A stretch of DNA of 64,000 nucleotides from Undaria pinnatifida (taxonomy: Eukaryota > Sar > Phaeophyceae > Laminariales > Alariaceae). The stretch lies in the NCBI GenBank assembly GCA_012845835.1, contig JABAKD010000002.1, forward strand, positions 8,042,120-8,106,119. Direction: 5' to 3'. The translations under genes were made by a program, and so were the position numbers. The notes under the pieces were generated by a model. The model was given only the letters and a program-made list of their open reading frames with translations, did no database searches and was not told the origin of the DNA. Below are positions 34,081 through 45,358 of this stretch, piece by piece (position 1 is the first letter of the stretch; each line of letters starts with the position of its first letter).

Positions 34081-34720
34081 ACTGTTGGGGCGGATGCTAC
34101 CCGTCTTTTTTATACGGTTGGTGCGCGATCCTCTACCGTCCTAGCCCCCTACACTACTTTTGGGGCAGATGTTACCCGTTTTTTATACGGTTGGCTGCGC
34201 GATCCTCTACTGTGCTACCCCCCCCTACACTACTATTAGGGCAGATGCTGCCCGTGTTGAATAAGGTTGGCTGCGTGATCCTCTACTGTGCTACCCCCCT
34301 ACACTTCTGTCGGGCGACCCTTTACTGTGCTACCCCCTTACACTGCACCTAGGTTAAATGCTGCCTGTTTTCGTGCGATGAGCGTCGGCGTGTTGGGCGA
34401 CCCTTTGCTGTGCTACCCCTCCACTGCACCTAGGATAAAGGCCTGTTTTGGTGCGATGAGCGTCAACGTGTTAGGTGGCTCTTTTCTGTGCTGCCCCCCT
34501 ACTCTGTGCATGGGTTAAATGCTGCCTTTTTTGGTGCGATGGGCGTGAGCGTCTTGTGCAACCCTTTCCTGTGCTACCCCCTACACTGCATCTAGGTTAA
34601 ATGCTGCCTGTTTTGGTGCGATGGGCGTGGGCGTTTTGGACGACGCTTATCTGTTCTACCCCCCCCGCCTAGGGTAAATGCTGCCGGTTTGAGTGCGATG
34701 GCTGCACACGTACCTTTACT
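34040..34720 (+). repeat. Tandem array 2 in the leader, unit ~70-100 bp
   Basis: Repeats of 'ctactgtgctaccccc-ctacact', then 'agggcagatgctgcc' or 'taggttaaatgctgcctgtttt', then 'ggtgcgatg-gcgt'. At least seven units lie between 34060 and 34700. They resemble array 1 in style but are separate. Confidence 0.7.
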
Positions 34721-35101
34721 GTGTTGCGCCCCCTGCACTGCGGTTAGGGCCAGTGCTGCTCATTTTTGGCCGCTTTTACTGCGGTTCGTGCGGGCGTTAC
34801 CCATATTCTCTATGGCCAAACTGGCCGCTGCTCGTATGTTGCGATTTTGGTGGATGGTACCCTTCTTAACGCTGTCCTCCGTTTATGCTGCTAGTTGGCG
34901 TGGCTGCTTCCATCACTGATGATGGTCGGAGTCGAGGCCTATGTCTTGCTGTTTGCTGGCACACAAATACTACCGCTACTTGCAGCAGGGACACCACAAC
35001 AACATGTGCCTCCGTAGCTTCTTTACGCGCCGTTCCCATCCTGCCACCTTCCCCCACACCGCCTCCTTCCGCTGCCCTCCCTACAGACAACAAGCAACAA
35101 C

Positions 35102-35700
35102 ATGCCTACCAGTGAGGACGCGCGCTACTCGGGGCAGGCTGAGGTCTTGCACGCGCCCCAACCTCGATGCCCACGAGACAGGGAGAGCTCATTCGAGATC
35201 CCGCGACTCCAGGCGGGGGGAACCACGGAAGGCGGGTTCCGGTGACGAGACAGAAGACGGAGCGCCATACCACCACCCGGACCCACCAACCAAGAGGGTC
35301 GACTCGCGGTTGGCGCAGAAAAGAAGACGGACCAACCTCCACCGGATTCGGGGGCGTCTCGACGCCAGCTCTCGACAGACATACACGTCGGATCACCATG
35401 GTGGTATCCCGCGCTCGCCCGCCTCTTCTGCCCCCGCTCCTGCTCCTCGGTTGCGCTTTGGAGCCGCCAATAACCGGGCGGAAATACTCACGCGCGCCAG
35501 CCTGGCACATTCCGTACCGGCCACCAACAGCTCGACGGCGGTACAGCACCATCGACAACACTGTCGGGGACACCTCTTTTGTTTTCAAAAGATTCTCGTG
35601 TTCCCGTTGCTAGCCTGTCCCCTAACGCAGCGCAAATTTCCTCTGTCAAGAACCCACGGGCTCCTACGCCGTCTGCGGACGATTCGCACGGCGTAGAACC
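35102..35700 (+). pseudogene. Possible gag start, frameshifted
   Basis: An ATG at 35102 opens a frame of about 45 codons beginning MPTSEDARYSG, ending at a TGA near 35242. The reading then continues more plausibly in the frame of 34941-35696, with charged Arg/Asp/Glu/Pro-rich sequence as often seen at Ty3/gypsy Gag N-termini. No capsid domain or CCHC zinc knuckle is visible. The assignment rests on position and composition and is tentative. Confidence 0.35.
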
Positions 35701-35999
35701 GGCAGCTGGAACTAGCGCTTCAAGCGTGGTTCCCCCCGGCCAGGTTTTTGTTTTTTTCGACGGTGAGGACGCGCGCTTCTAGCGACGTTCCCCTCGGCCA
35801 TGGTCTGAGTTCGGCGACGGGAACCGCGCTTCCATCGCCGTTTGCCTCAACCGCGGCATAAACTCGGCAATGGGGGTACGCGCTCCAAACGCCGCCCCCA
35901 TCAACCATGGTACGGAAGCCTGCGCTTTGCGCTACCCCCCAGGCATGCGTCGCGCAGCAATATAGCTGCGGTGACGGCGCGTCGTCTTTTTACGCGAAT

Positions 36000-36125
36000 G
36001 TTTTCATCTCCCCCTCACCCTGACCAGGCGGTGACGGTCGGTTTGAGGTGTGGGACTGCCGACCCTCAATTACTTTTTCTGACCACGAGGTGGCGGTCGG
36101 TTTGAGGTGTGGGAAGGCCAACGCT
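36000..36125 (+). repeat. Two-copy ~69-bp tandem in the retrotransposon
   Basis: 'ctgacca-g-ggtg-cggtcggtttgaggtgtggga' occurs at about 36021 and 36090. Confidence 0.6.
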
Positions 36126-37240
36126 AAAACACCGAGATCTTTTGCGAGGCTCAATCTGGTGTTTGCTCGCGATAACAGCGGGCGTTCTGTCTTTTTTTTT
36201 CATTAAGGAGGAGTCGACAAGATTAGCTACCTTGTCTCCCTTCTCCAAGAGGCCTAACGGAACAGAGCCTTCTCGGGTAAAACCATTATTGCCACCTGCC
36301 CGAGCCCCGCTCCAGAAACCGCCCACAGGGTCTACGGACCCTGCTTCGTCTTCGAACGCGCTAACCCACGTATTCAGGCTATGTCTGCCCCAGTGGCATA
36401 GGATGAAGATGCCACACTGCGCGATGGGCCAGTGATGACGCCACGGCCTCAAGCCTGATCAGCTGCACGCTATTCCCGTAAATTTACGGAAGAATTGCGC
36501 CTCTTGTCAAGCAGAAACAGCTCAAAGCCCTTGCCCCTTCGGGCGCAGTTAAAGCAGTTTTCTTGCAATTATAAGCCGAAGAGCGAAGAGACCACGACGC
36601 GAGAAACCGTAGGTTCGGACTCGCGTCGTGCTCCCGAGGCCTGGTATTCCTGAGGGGGACACTACAGGCCCAAAGTGCCGAGGAATGTCCCCAGTCGTAA
36701 GAGAGGATTTGCCATAGGCTCTGCATGGTCGCGGTCGGACGCGAGGACAGGAGGAGCTGCAGGAGCAGGGGTCGCGGCGGTCGATGGGGTCATCCGCGGC
36801 CGTGGGGCTCGCGGCGGGGTTGTAACTCGTCTGGAAGATGGTCGAGGGCCCCCGTCATGCCCGAATCCATAATCTGCAGCGGGGGTGCATTATCCGTTGC
36901 TGTCGCTGTTCGTCGGCGCGTCGTCGACGGCGGAGGGGCTGGAGTGCCAAGCAAGGCGGACACGGACACAGTCGAACCGGTGGTCGCGGTGGGGCCGTTT
37001 GCTGCGTAGAACGCCTTGATAGATAAGTCGGCTGTGCGATGGGCGTCGTTGCAGCCAGGGCTTCTGCGGAGCCCGTGCCGCCCTCGATGGGTATAACAAA
37101 ACCCGAAGTGAAAACGGTGTCAGCGGCAGGCGAAACCGACCCGCGGCCGGTACAGCCTTCGGAGTGACGACGGAGGCAGAAACACGAGCGAAGAATCTCC
37201 CCGGGGAGGCAAAAAGGCCGTAAATCCTTATACGTGGCTC
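36126..37240 (+). other. Unassigned retrotransposon interior
   Basis: GC-rich and open on both strands in places (a minus-strand frame 36890-37711 is 273 codons) with no recognised motif. The minus-strand openness is likely a composition effect. Confidence 0.3.
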
Positions 37241-37279
37241 GTGTGTGTAACACTCATGAAATGCGGTAGAGGTGAGAGG

Positions 37280-37450
37280 CAGCCCACCCAAGGCAGCATG
37301 TATAGTGCGGGGCACGAGCCCATCCAATACAGTGCTTTCGGCGAGGGGTTCGAGTCCACCCAAAGCAGGGCTTTCGGTGTGGGGCACGAGCCCACTCAAG
37401 ACAGTGCTTTCGGCGAGGGGCGCGAGTCCACCCAAGCCGACACCTGGGAT
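37280..37450 (+). repeat. Short tandem repeat in the retrotransposon
   Basis: Alternating 'gtggggcacgagccca-tcaa-acagtgctttcggcgaggg' and 'cgagtccacccaa' phrases repeat with a ~36-42-bp spacing. In one plus-strand frame this gives GHEPTQDSAFGEG-type repeats. Confidence 0.6.
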
Positions 37451-38501
37451 CGGCGAGGAGGGAGCGCGCAGCCCGCGGGTCCGTAAGAGGTAGATAGCGC
37501 TATCTCCAACGGGGTTGAGGATTGTCAACCTCACCGGGTTGAAGTTTGTCAAGCCACTGCGGTCATACTCCGTGGCAGGCTCTGGACAACGGGCTATAAA
37601 AATCGGCGATGTTGTTGGCTCTGCCTTTGCGATACTCGAGTGTTCAAGCGAACGCAGTGACGGGCTCAAGCTACCGCTGAACTCCTTCGTTGAGGGCCCC
37701 CACTTTGTCAATGCTCTCTTGTGTCTTGTGGCCGGAGGATATGCGGAACTTTGTTGCCCACAGTACCCTCGGAGGCGTTTGGGACCTCAAACAATGCTAC
37801 CGGTCCTCAAATCTAGAGGAGTCCAGTGCCTCTCCGAGTCGAGCGTTGCTCGACTGATACACGCGATTTTCATAGGCCAGAAGCTATCTCCAATACTCCA
37901 CGGCTTACCACGGCTTTTAGTTGGCCAACGCGCCCGAGAAATAGGTCGGAAACGCCGAAGGGGAAGCTTTGCGAGCGCTGGCCGCTGTTAACGGCCCGGC
38001 CGCGGCGCGGACGAGATTTCTTGGTTCTTGTATTCGTAGTGCAGGTGCGGAACCGACTAGGGGAGGCCGGGTGCGCCGACCTGGCCTCATTGTCGCAAAT
38101 AGCTTCGCGAACGGCACGAAATACCCCACCGAGCAAGTTTTTCCTCTCCCCTGGCATGGGTTTCTGGCCCTGGGACCAATGCCCCACACTTGCTCCAGAG
38201 GGCTGGATTCAGCCAGAAGCTTGTTGTCAGAGCTCAAACAGTGATTTTTTTATGGCTGGATTCTGCGTAAATTTGGCGTAGGTCCCAGATAACACGGCGT
38301 TTTGCTTCTCCCTGTCGCCAGCACAGGAGTCAAAGTTGCGCACGCCTCGACCGATGTGTGTGCGTGTGCTTGGACTAGGCGACGACATGATGAGCTCCAC
38401 TGCTCGATGGTCTTGGAAAAGCCTGGTCTTTTCGGCCATCATGTACCTCTCCGCGAAAGAACATGGCACGTCGTCCACGGCAAACGACGAAGGGGACTAC
38501 G
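37451..38501 (+). other. Unassigned retrotransposon interior
   Basis: The expected position of protease and reverse transcriptase, but I find none of their motifs (no D-S/T-G, no Y/F-x-DD). Frames 37515-37991 and 37826-38281 (plus) are unrecognised. Confidence 0.35.
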
Positions 38502-38740
38502 AAGCCATCCCACGATAGGGTTGCAGCAAAAAGTCCCTGAGCTCCTCACATGAGGAACTCAATATCTCACCCGAAAAATGACTTCGAAGGCATTGGTTCG
38601 CACAACCAGACCAAGCATCTATGCCTTAGTCCAAAAACAAATGTAATCGTGAAATAACTTCATTGACCGGCAGTTCCTCACACTCAATCGCCCAAGGACG
38701 TTTTGGCGCCAAACATGCAACCCCTACCGTGGGATGACTC
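38502..38740 (-). mobile_element. MITE family E, copy 2, inside the retrotransposon
   Basis: The left end is CCATCCCACGATAGGGTTGC and the right end CAACCCCTACCGTGGGATGA. Internal 'gagctcctcacatgagga' and 'tctcacccgaaaaatgac' match the reverse complement of 20424-20692. About 239 bp. Confidence 0.75.
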
Positions 38741-38869
38741 TACGGTGGAAAATAGGATGGGGGCTGCCAGAATAACACCACTTTGTCTGTGGAGTATTTG
38801 AGACAAGGGTCAGAAGCCATGTTGGAATTTGGGCCTCCAATGTCCCAGTCTGGAAACACAGGCCTCGGG

Positions 38870-39270
38870 AGCACGACGCGAATCCGCACCCGTGGTTTCT
38901 TGCCTCGGATCTTCTTCGCTCGTTGGCGGAAAAACGCGACAATCCGCTCGAACTGCGCCCGAAAAATAGCAAAACCCGACGGTGCCAACCCGTCGGTAGC
39001 CTCGTTGGACATTTGTGGGTCTGCAATGTCCCCTTCTGGGAACACCAGTCCTCGGCTCTTTGGGCCTGCAGTGTCTCCTTGTGGGAGCACCAGGCCTCGG
39101 GAGTAAGCTGCGAGTCCGAACCCGGGGCTTCTCGCCTCGGGTCCTCCTCACTCGCTGGCGGAAACTCGTAAGAAGCCGCCCTCGCCGCACCCGAAAAAGA
39201 ATCCAACGCCGACGGTGCCAACCCGTCGGTAGCCTCGTTGAACGTTGGGTCTGCAATGTCCCCCTCACGC
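38870..39270 (+). repeat. Direct duplication in the retrotransposon, unit ~220 bp
   Basis: The phrase 'acggtgccaacccgtcggtagcctcgtt' occurs at about 38979 and 39211. 'ctgcaatgtcccc' (39023, 39251) and 'ttcttgcctcggatc / ttctcgcctcgggtc' (38898, 39127) keep the same order, so a ~230-bp block is duplicated just before the integrase. Confidence 0.7.
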
Positions 39271-39410
39271 CTTCTCCTGGTGACAAGCCAACTGCGCCTA
39301 CAAAGTCGGACGCCCTCGGCGACGCTGCTGAATTGCGGTTCGCTGATTCCGTCGCGAGTTATTCGCATGCCGATAGGAAGCGAGAGCAGCACACTGAGCC
39401 GACGTGCCAC

Positions 39411-41567
39411 GCCACGATGCCTAACACCTCTATCAGAAGGCCGTCAGTCCTGCCGCCCGACGTTTTGGTGTGCTACCTCTCGCACAAGCGTCCGTTCCTC
39501 TCAGACATCAAGGAGCTGCGGGGTAAGGGTCGACTACATACAACAGACCACGACATCGTCCTACTCGTCCGTAACCCAACACTGCCGTCAACAAGGTCTG
39601 ACAAACCCAACTCTGTAGGGCGAGCTTCTTGCTCGCTAATTGATGAGCCAGTTCGCATTTACATTCCCCTGCCCATACGCCCTTGGATCATGCAAGGTTG
39701 TCACTCGACGGTCTCTTGTCATGTTGGCACCATGCGCACGTTGCGCATGCTGGAGCGGTTTTATTGGTGGATTGGCATGAATGTGTGCACCCGGTGGTGG
39801 CTTCGCCACTGCTTGAAGTGTCAAGCGTGGAAAACCCCACGACTGACCGTCCGCTGGCCCATCATCTTAATGCCTCCACCGGAAGGTCCAGGTGTCGCCA
39901 TCAGTGTTGACCACTTCGGCCGCCTTCCGGTCACACCACGAGGCAACACCTACATCCTGCTATTCACCGATCGCTTCAGTCGTCGGGCTGACACGTTCCC
40001 CGTCACTGCCGCTGAGTTCACCGCGGAGGGTACAGCCAATTGCCTGGTGAACCAATACGTCTCCTTGTGGGGGTGCCCGCGCACCATACTCTCGGACAAC
40101 GGACTGCAGTTCTGCTCCAAGCTTTCGCAAGCTGTATATCAGCTGTTGGGCGTGCACGAGCTTGCTACAAGCTCCTATCATCCCAAGTGTAACGGGGGCG
40201 TTGAGCGGGTAAACCACAATATGGCCCAAATGCTGGCTATGGTCGTCAACGAGCGACAAGACGATTGGGACTTGCATCTGCCCCACGTCGAATTCGCTTA
40301 CAACAATTCCGTCAGCGCGGCGGCAGGTCTGGCGCCCAACGAGGTCCACATGGGCAGATTCCCACGGCTTCCCCTGACGGTTTTCGACCGCACTGGTGTC
40401 GTGGGACACCAGAGTCTGACCCGTGACCACCTGGCCTATCGCGACTAGGCCACCGACCGGCAAAATCGCGCGAACGACATTGTCCGCGCACGCCACGCCC
40501 TCACCGTTTCTCGTGCTAACCGCATAAACTCCGCTCTCGCCGACGCGCTGCGTCCAGCACCTAACTTTGCTTCGGGTGGCTGGGCATGGGTGTGTAATTC
40601 TGCCTCTACCATCCGCCAGGGTGTGAAAGCGAACACCGACACCAAGGTACTCAAGGCCAAACTCGCGCTTAACTGGACGGGCCCGTACAACATTCTGGCA
40701 GTCGGTCCCTGCAACGCCGCCGAAAAACCCCGGACGGTTTGCCGCTCGGGAGCAACCTCCTCTATTTGGATCTCCATTCCGACCTGTCCGGTTCGGACGC
40801 TCGTCGGCGTGTGGCCATCGAGCGCTGCAAACCCTGCGCCAACCCCCACGACAGTAGGGACATGCCCAACTACCTACCGCCGGGGCTGGCGCAGTACGTG
40901 CTCAACAATTTTTCCAGGAAGTCCCCGCCGTACCACGTCACTCAAGATGACGTTTTGACTCCCCTCCAACGGCTGGAGGTGGGCCAGATCACCGGGTCAT
41001 CAGTCGGTACGGGGGCGAGGTGGCGTCATCGCGGTGTTGTACAAGACGCATTGAACGGGACTCTCCGAACCTTCCTGGGAGCGGGAAATAGACCTCCACC
41101 TCTCTCGCTCCCACATGTTGCGTCATTGGACTGGAACCCTGGACCAGCACCGCCAAATCAACCGCTTCTATCGCCGAATGCGGATCGGGGCGGCACAGCG
41201 CGAGCTCTCCCGCACCAACGGGGAACGTTTCCTAGCCCCGGGCTACGCCAGTGTTCCCCGCGTCGATTGGCTCCGTCGCTACCACGACACAGTACTTCCT
41301 AAGCGAGCCCACTTTCGGTACAAGGGAGACAATGGGTTATGGTGGCTTGGAAAAATCAGCGCGAGCAATACCGAGGACAAGGTATACTTGGTCCGCTTTC
41401 TGGACGACCCGGGACCCATTAAACTTCCTCTTCCCCCGGCGCGTTACACGACTTCGACGGGAGCCGTACGAGGCTCTTGGTGCCTGCGCGTTCACATCGC
41501 CAGCGCGTTTCCTCGGGGAATCCAACGTAACGTAGACGAATCTCGAGGAGCGGCCGTGTCCAGTTGA
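39411..41567 (+). pseudogene. Ty3/gypsy integrase with chromodomain-like and Tudor-like C-terminus, broken
   Basis: Integrase inserts retroelement cDNA into the genome. In the open frame 39015-40448 I see an N-terminal H2C2 zinc-binding motif (H at residue 230, the second H five residues on, then C-x2-C in a HCLKC context) and a DDE core: D299 in SVDHFG, D361 in LSDNG, and E397 in GGVERVN (D-x35-E). The frame then stops at TAG 40446-40448. The same frame continues readably to about 40730. A frameshift leads into a segment to about 41000, and another into the frame ending at TGA 41565-41567, which itself has a TGA at 41052. The 40.97-41.14-kb part looks like a chromodomain (V-A-V-L-Y-K and PSWE signatures). 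41.31-41.47 kb (DNGLWWLGKI, then VRFLDDPGP) looks Tudor/SH3-like. It is therefore non-functional. Residue numbers are from the ATG at 39015, which is probably not the native start. Confidence 0.9.
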
Positions 41568-42459
41568 TTTTCAAGCCGCCACCGCTTCTCGATAGTTCTC
41601 CATTTTGGGGGGTCATTTTTCTTGAGTCTTTGTCTTGGGGTTGTCCGTAGTGTCCTAAGAGTCTTCGTCGGGTTTTGGGGCGGTTCTTTCCACTTTTTTT
41701 GTTTTGTCCTGCCGAACCCCCTGCTTAGTGCCGGGCCAGGGTTCCGATAAAACGCCGCTATTTGAGGCGCAGGGCAATCGCTTTTTCGTCGTTGTTCAAT
41801 TTCGCCCTGCCGACGCCATCCTCAGCCCAGAACCGGGGGGCGACCAGGGTACCCTGTTCGCGCGTAACGTGGTACAGGGCCATGCACAGGCCTGTGCGTC
41901 ATCTTTCAATTTTTGTGTGTTTTATTTGATCTACTTTGGTTTTTTCGGCTAAACACTTCCCCCCCTCGCGGGGCTGTAAATGCGGCCACCTTCCATCCCG
42001 GGTATTTGTCGTTTCTTCGTCTAATCCCCCGCCATGCCGATGGCCCGCGGTATATTTTTTACATGACGTCTCCCTTGTGTTAGCGCCTGTGTTTCTCGCC
42101 ATATCGACGAGGGCTCGCCTTGCCATAGTACCTTTTGTGTGGTTGGTCTGCCGTAGAGCCTTTCCTGCCCCCCCCGCCACACCGGCGGTATGCGGCATGT
42201 TCTAGAGCCTTTTCTGCCCCCCCTCCGCCACATCGGCGGTACGCGCCAGGTTCGTGATGGGTGGCTTTTTCCTTGTTGTAGATTCTGCGTTTTCTTCAAC
42301 TGCTTTACTTCGCGTATTTCTGGCCCCATAGGCAAGTCGTTAGAGGTGTGGGGGTGGGTTATGAGGAGCCGCATCTTCGACTCATGGCCTAGTTCGTAGA
42401 ACCGGAGTATCCCCGAATCTCCCATATTTTTGCATATGCGGCTCATCAGGGTGGGCTAG
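41568..42459 (+). other. Retrotransposon 3' untranslated region
   Basis: Non-coding between the last integrase stop and the 3' LTR. A ~55-bp direct repeat ('agagcc-tttcctgcccccc-cgccacacc/tcggcggta') occurs at about 42153 and 42205. Confidence 0.5.
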
Positions 42460-42697
42460 TGTTAAGATACGGCCTCGAAAGGCCTGTAATTATCCGTATT
42501 TGAGGTTATTTGGATGGGTTTCGTATGATTAGGTTGGCGTTTTATATTCGGGATAGTCAGGAAATAGATCAGAGGCACCTCCGATCTCAGAAGCCATCCG
42601 GGGCTCTAGTGGAATCGAATAAGTAAGTACTCTCCGAGGACCTGCTCAATTGGCAGACCTGCAGGGGCACTCTTTGTCCCCGCCCAATAACATTACT
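42460..42697 (+). repeat. 3' LTR of Ty3/gypsy element
   Basis: Starts TGTTAAGATACGGCC and ends near ACATTAC(T). It has small deletions relative to the 5' LTR. The two are perhaps 88-90% identical by eye, so the insertion is not recent. Confidence 0.85.
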
Positions 42698-42972
42698 TGG
42701 TACAACGATTTATTTCCTTCCACAGCTGTCAGACATTGTCCCCCTCAAAAACTGGTTTTATTGTTTCCGCGCACAGCCTGACTAACATCACCCTGTTGAC
42801 CCTGGTACAAGCTAAACTGTAGTTCCAAGGGGAGTCTATATCCTTAATGAAGACGCACGCCCAGTAATACGCGCGATCGGAGTATCACAAACAGCTTGCA
42901 AAGATGAGTTTCGACAAAATCTTGATCTCACCGCTGGAAGGAGTGCATTTTTATTTCTAAATATATATATAT
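42698..42972 (+). repeat. Rep-A copy, right half, split by the LTR element
   Basis: Continues the unit interrupted at 31367: 'atttccttccacagctgtcag', 'gcgcacagcctgactaac', 'cctgttgaccctg', 'cgcgatcggagtatcaca', and an AT-rich end near 42972. Confidence 0.8.
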
Positions 42973-43724
42973 AATCATGAAGGACATATAAGCATGCCAT
43001 AAGTACCTGCCGTGGTAGTACTCGTATTCCACGGTAACCAGAAAGCACTACTCGCACTCGCATAAATAGCATAAAAAAAAAAACATGACGAAAAATAAAA
43101 AATTTCCCGTCCACCTCATAGTATGTCTTCGAAATGTTGGGCATCTGCATGTACAACGCAGGAGGTAGAATTTTTTACTATCATCCACCTCTGCTCCCTG
43201 CCACTACCACCACCACACACACCCCTTCCCCGCCGCCCCCAAAAATGCCCCCGGTCACCAAAAGATGGTTGTCGAATAAGACCATGTTGTGCGGAGTGGA
43301 GAACCAACCCTAACTCTGCACAAGGGGAATGCTCACATCGCGTAGTATGAATATGGTGAGGCACCCACGAAGCAGTTACATCGTACTACCCGTTGCTGTC
43401 TCTGGAGTGGCCACACCAGAAAACAGAGGAACCCATTGGCGCTGTCATCCATAAGCAAGAAAGTAGGCATAAGATGCCAAAGTCCGTCTACGAACGGTTC
43501 TTGGAACGATGCAGTTCACCCTTCATGCGACTCACCGAACACCTCACGGCGCTTTGCGCTTGGTGCAAGCAATGTCTGCCTGGTTGGTGAAACCCGATGT
43601 GCTCCGTCCCGGCAAAATAGGGAGGGTCTATGGTCGTACGACTACGGCCATGCACAAACTGAGTACCCCCCCCCCCCCAGACACACACGCACACAACAAC
43701 AAAAAAACGCCCCCCCTCCCCGGC
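42973..43724. other. Unassigned sequence
   Basis: No gene recognised. Overlapping short frames at 43123-43826 on both strands are not supported by any motif. Confidence 0.3.
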
Positions 43725-44530
43725 CGCCCCACCTAAAATCAAAATCTGCCAGAGTAATAAACACTGCCAGACAGGTGATATAACATAATTACATTTCCAG
43801 TAATCCATGCCGTAGCTCCAATTCATTCACTATGTGGCCTTCAAGGTCAAATTACTCCCCTCCTCGTCCCCTCCTTCCCCGCCACCCGCACCATCGTCTA
43901 GACCTAGCACCACGCGTACAGCAAGTTCCTAACAGCTACACGTGTACGCGACCTAAAGCGACTGGAATCCCCCGCCCTCCCTCGTTTTTAACCCCCCTCC
44001 CCCCCCTTCGAAAACTGCAGCGTACCCTCACCGGTTGTACAACATACAGGATATACATGATATACTGATTAATTCCTTCCACAACCGTCAGATTTGTCCC
44101 CGTAGGGCGGGTTAGGTTCCGCGTACAGATTGAGTTTCCCTCGCCCTCCGCTTCCTCGCCCCCCCGCTCCCCTTGCTCCCTCCTTTTAAAACCTCCCGCC
44201 CCCGACACCCGCGCCCTTAAAACCTCCGCCCTCCCCTCACCGGGCATACGACTTACACGTTATACTTGATAAACTGACGCATGTTTTTCCACAGCCGTCA
44301 GATTTTGTCCCGAGTTTTATAGCTTCCGCGCACAGATTGGTTAGCATCACCCTGTTAGCCCTGATAAAGCTACACTGTAGTGTCAAGGGGAGTCGCCGAC
44401 CTGTACCCTTAATGAGGATACAAACCCAGTAATACGCGCGATATCGCACATAGCTTACAAAGATGAGTTTTGACGAAATCTTCGATCTCACAGCTGGTGG
44501 AGTGTATCTATATTGTTATAATATAAACAA
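43725..44530 (+). repeat. Rep-A copy
   Basis: Diverged copy with all main blocks ('aatctgccagagtaataaacac', 'gcaccatcgtctagacctagcacc', 'ccgtcagattttgtcccgag', 'catcaccctgttagccctg', 'tcgatctcacagctgg'). Its C tracts are short and interrupted, which suggests an older copy. Confidence 0.8.
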
Positions 44531-44994
44531 ATATAATATATGCCATTCAGAGGGGAGACAACTCCCTGGTGTATATGATCTGCATGATCTAGATCATGTT
44601 GCCGGGTGCGAGCCGTATGATCTGCGCGATCTAGCACATGTTTTTGCTGGGTTAGATATGTGCTACAAAAGATCCTGCACGCGTCATACCAGATAGATAT
44701 TGATAGATTATTTAGATTATTATCTAGATTACCTAGATTACCTAGATTACCTAGATTATCTGGGTCGTCAAAAGTCCGATGTATGAAAAATGTCGAAGAA
44801 AAAGAAGTGGGGTTTACAGCGTCGGCCACGTGATGAACAGCCCCCCGGGCTGCTGGGCTAGGGTAGCGTCAGCCTCGCGAAGAGGCCCGGGCTACTGGGA
44901 TATAGGGCATGTATTTCCGAAGTGCAACGGAAGGAGATGTTCGACACGCGCCCATCATGATGTGATACTTTTACTTTTTTTGCGCTTCCTTCAC
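44531..44994. other. Unassigned, with (CTAGATTAC)n minisatellite
   Basis: About 44706-44762 holds five or six copies of a 9-bp unit ctagattac with variants. Two related ~45-bp phrases (gatctgcatgatctagatcatgtt and gatctgcgcgatctagcacatgtt) occur at about 44578 and 44620. Confidence 0.5.
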
Positions 44995-45358
44995 AGTAGG
45001 ATTTTTTTTTTTTTTTCTTACACTTCTACTTTCCAGCTTCTGGACAAGCCGTGGTCACAGGTGTCGTCCCTTCTCCCCCCCTGTTCTTGCCTTCAACTTT
45101 TATCGCGCATAGAATTCAGCAATCCCACTGCTCGTCGATTTTTAATCGAGTGTTGCTAACTCACGCTCTCGCGCTTTCCGCAAGTCAATTTGTGCACAAG
45201 AAAACGTCCCAACTCAAATTTATACGAGTATGCACTCGGCGGGGCTCGAACTCACGAAACTGACCTATACCAGGCTTGAGGATGACCTGATACACCACCG
45301 GGGCGACCGGTTTTATCATCTGATACGCCACCGGGGTGACCGGTTTTTATAGTAGGAT
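44995..45358 (-). mobile_element. Complete tRNA-derived SINE with poly(A) tail and target duplication
   Basis: On the minus strand the element runs from 45350 to 45003 and ends in about 14 A (45016-45003). Both sides carry AGTAGGAT (plus strand 44995-45002 and 45351-45358), an 8-bp target-site duplication. The head has an A-box-like ggtggtgtatcaggtcatc region and a B-box-like gagttcgagccccg. The first ~38 bp (ccggtc-ccccggtg-gtatcaga) are present twice in tandem at the 5' end, so the promoter head is partly duplicated. The body matches 26057-26370. Confidence 0.85.

Larger units (their letters stand above)
31368..42697 (+). mobile_element. Degenerate chromodomain-type Ty3/gypsy LTR retrotransposon
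   Basis: 11.3 kb between two LTRs of the same family. In order: 5' LTR, primer binding site, a ~3.4-kb leader with two tandem arrays, a short gag-like start near 35102, a low-similarity region with internal duplications and a MITE E insertion, an integrase plus C-terminal reader region (39.4-41.6 kb), and the 3' LTR preceded by a short purine-rich stretch (cagggtgggctag). No protease, reverse transcriptase or RNase H motifs were found, so pol is internally deleted or eroded. Frameshifts and stops interrupt what remains. No clean flanking duplication is preserved. The element sits inside a Rep-A copy, so it is younger than that copy. Confidence 0.85.

Noticed and set aside
36890..37711. 273-codon minus-strand frame inside the retrotransposon
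   Set aside because: Antisense to the element, GC-rich, repeats derived from the plus-strand tandem; likely composition-driven.
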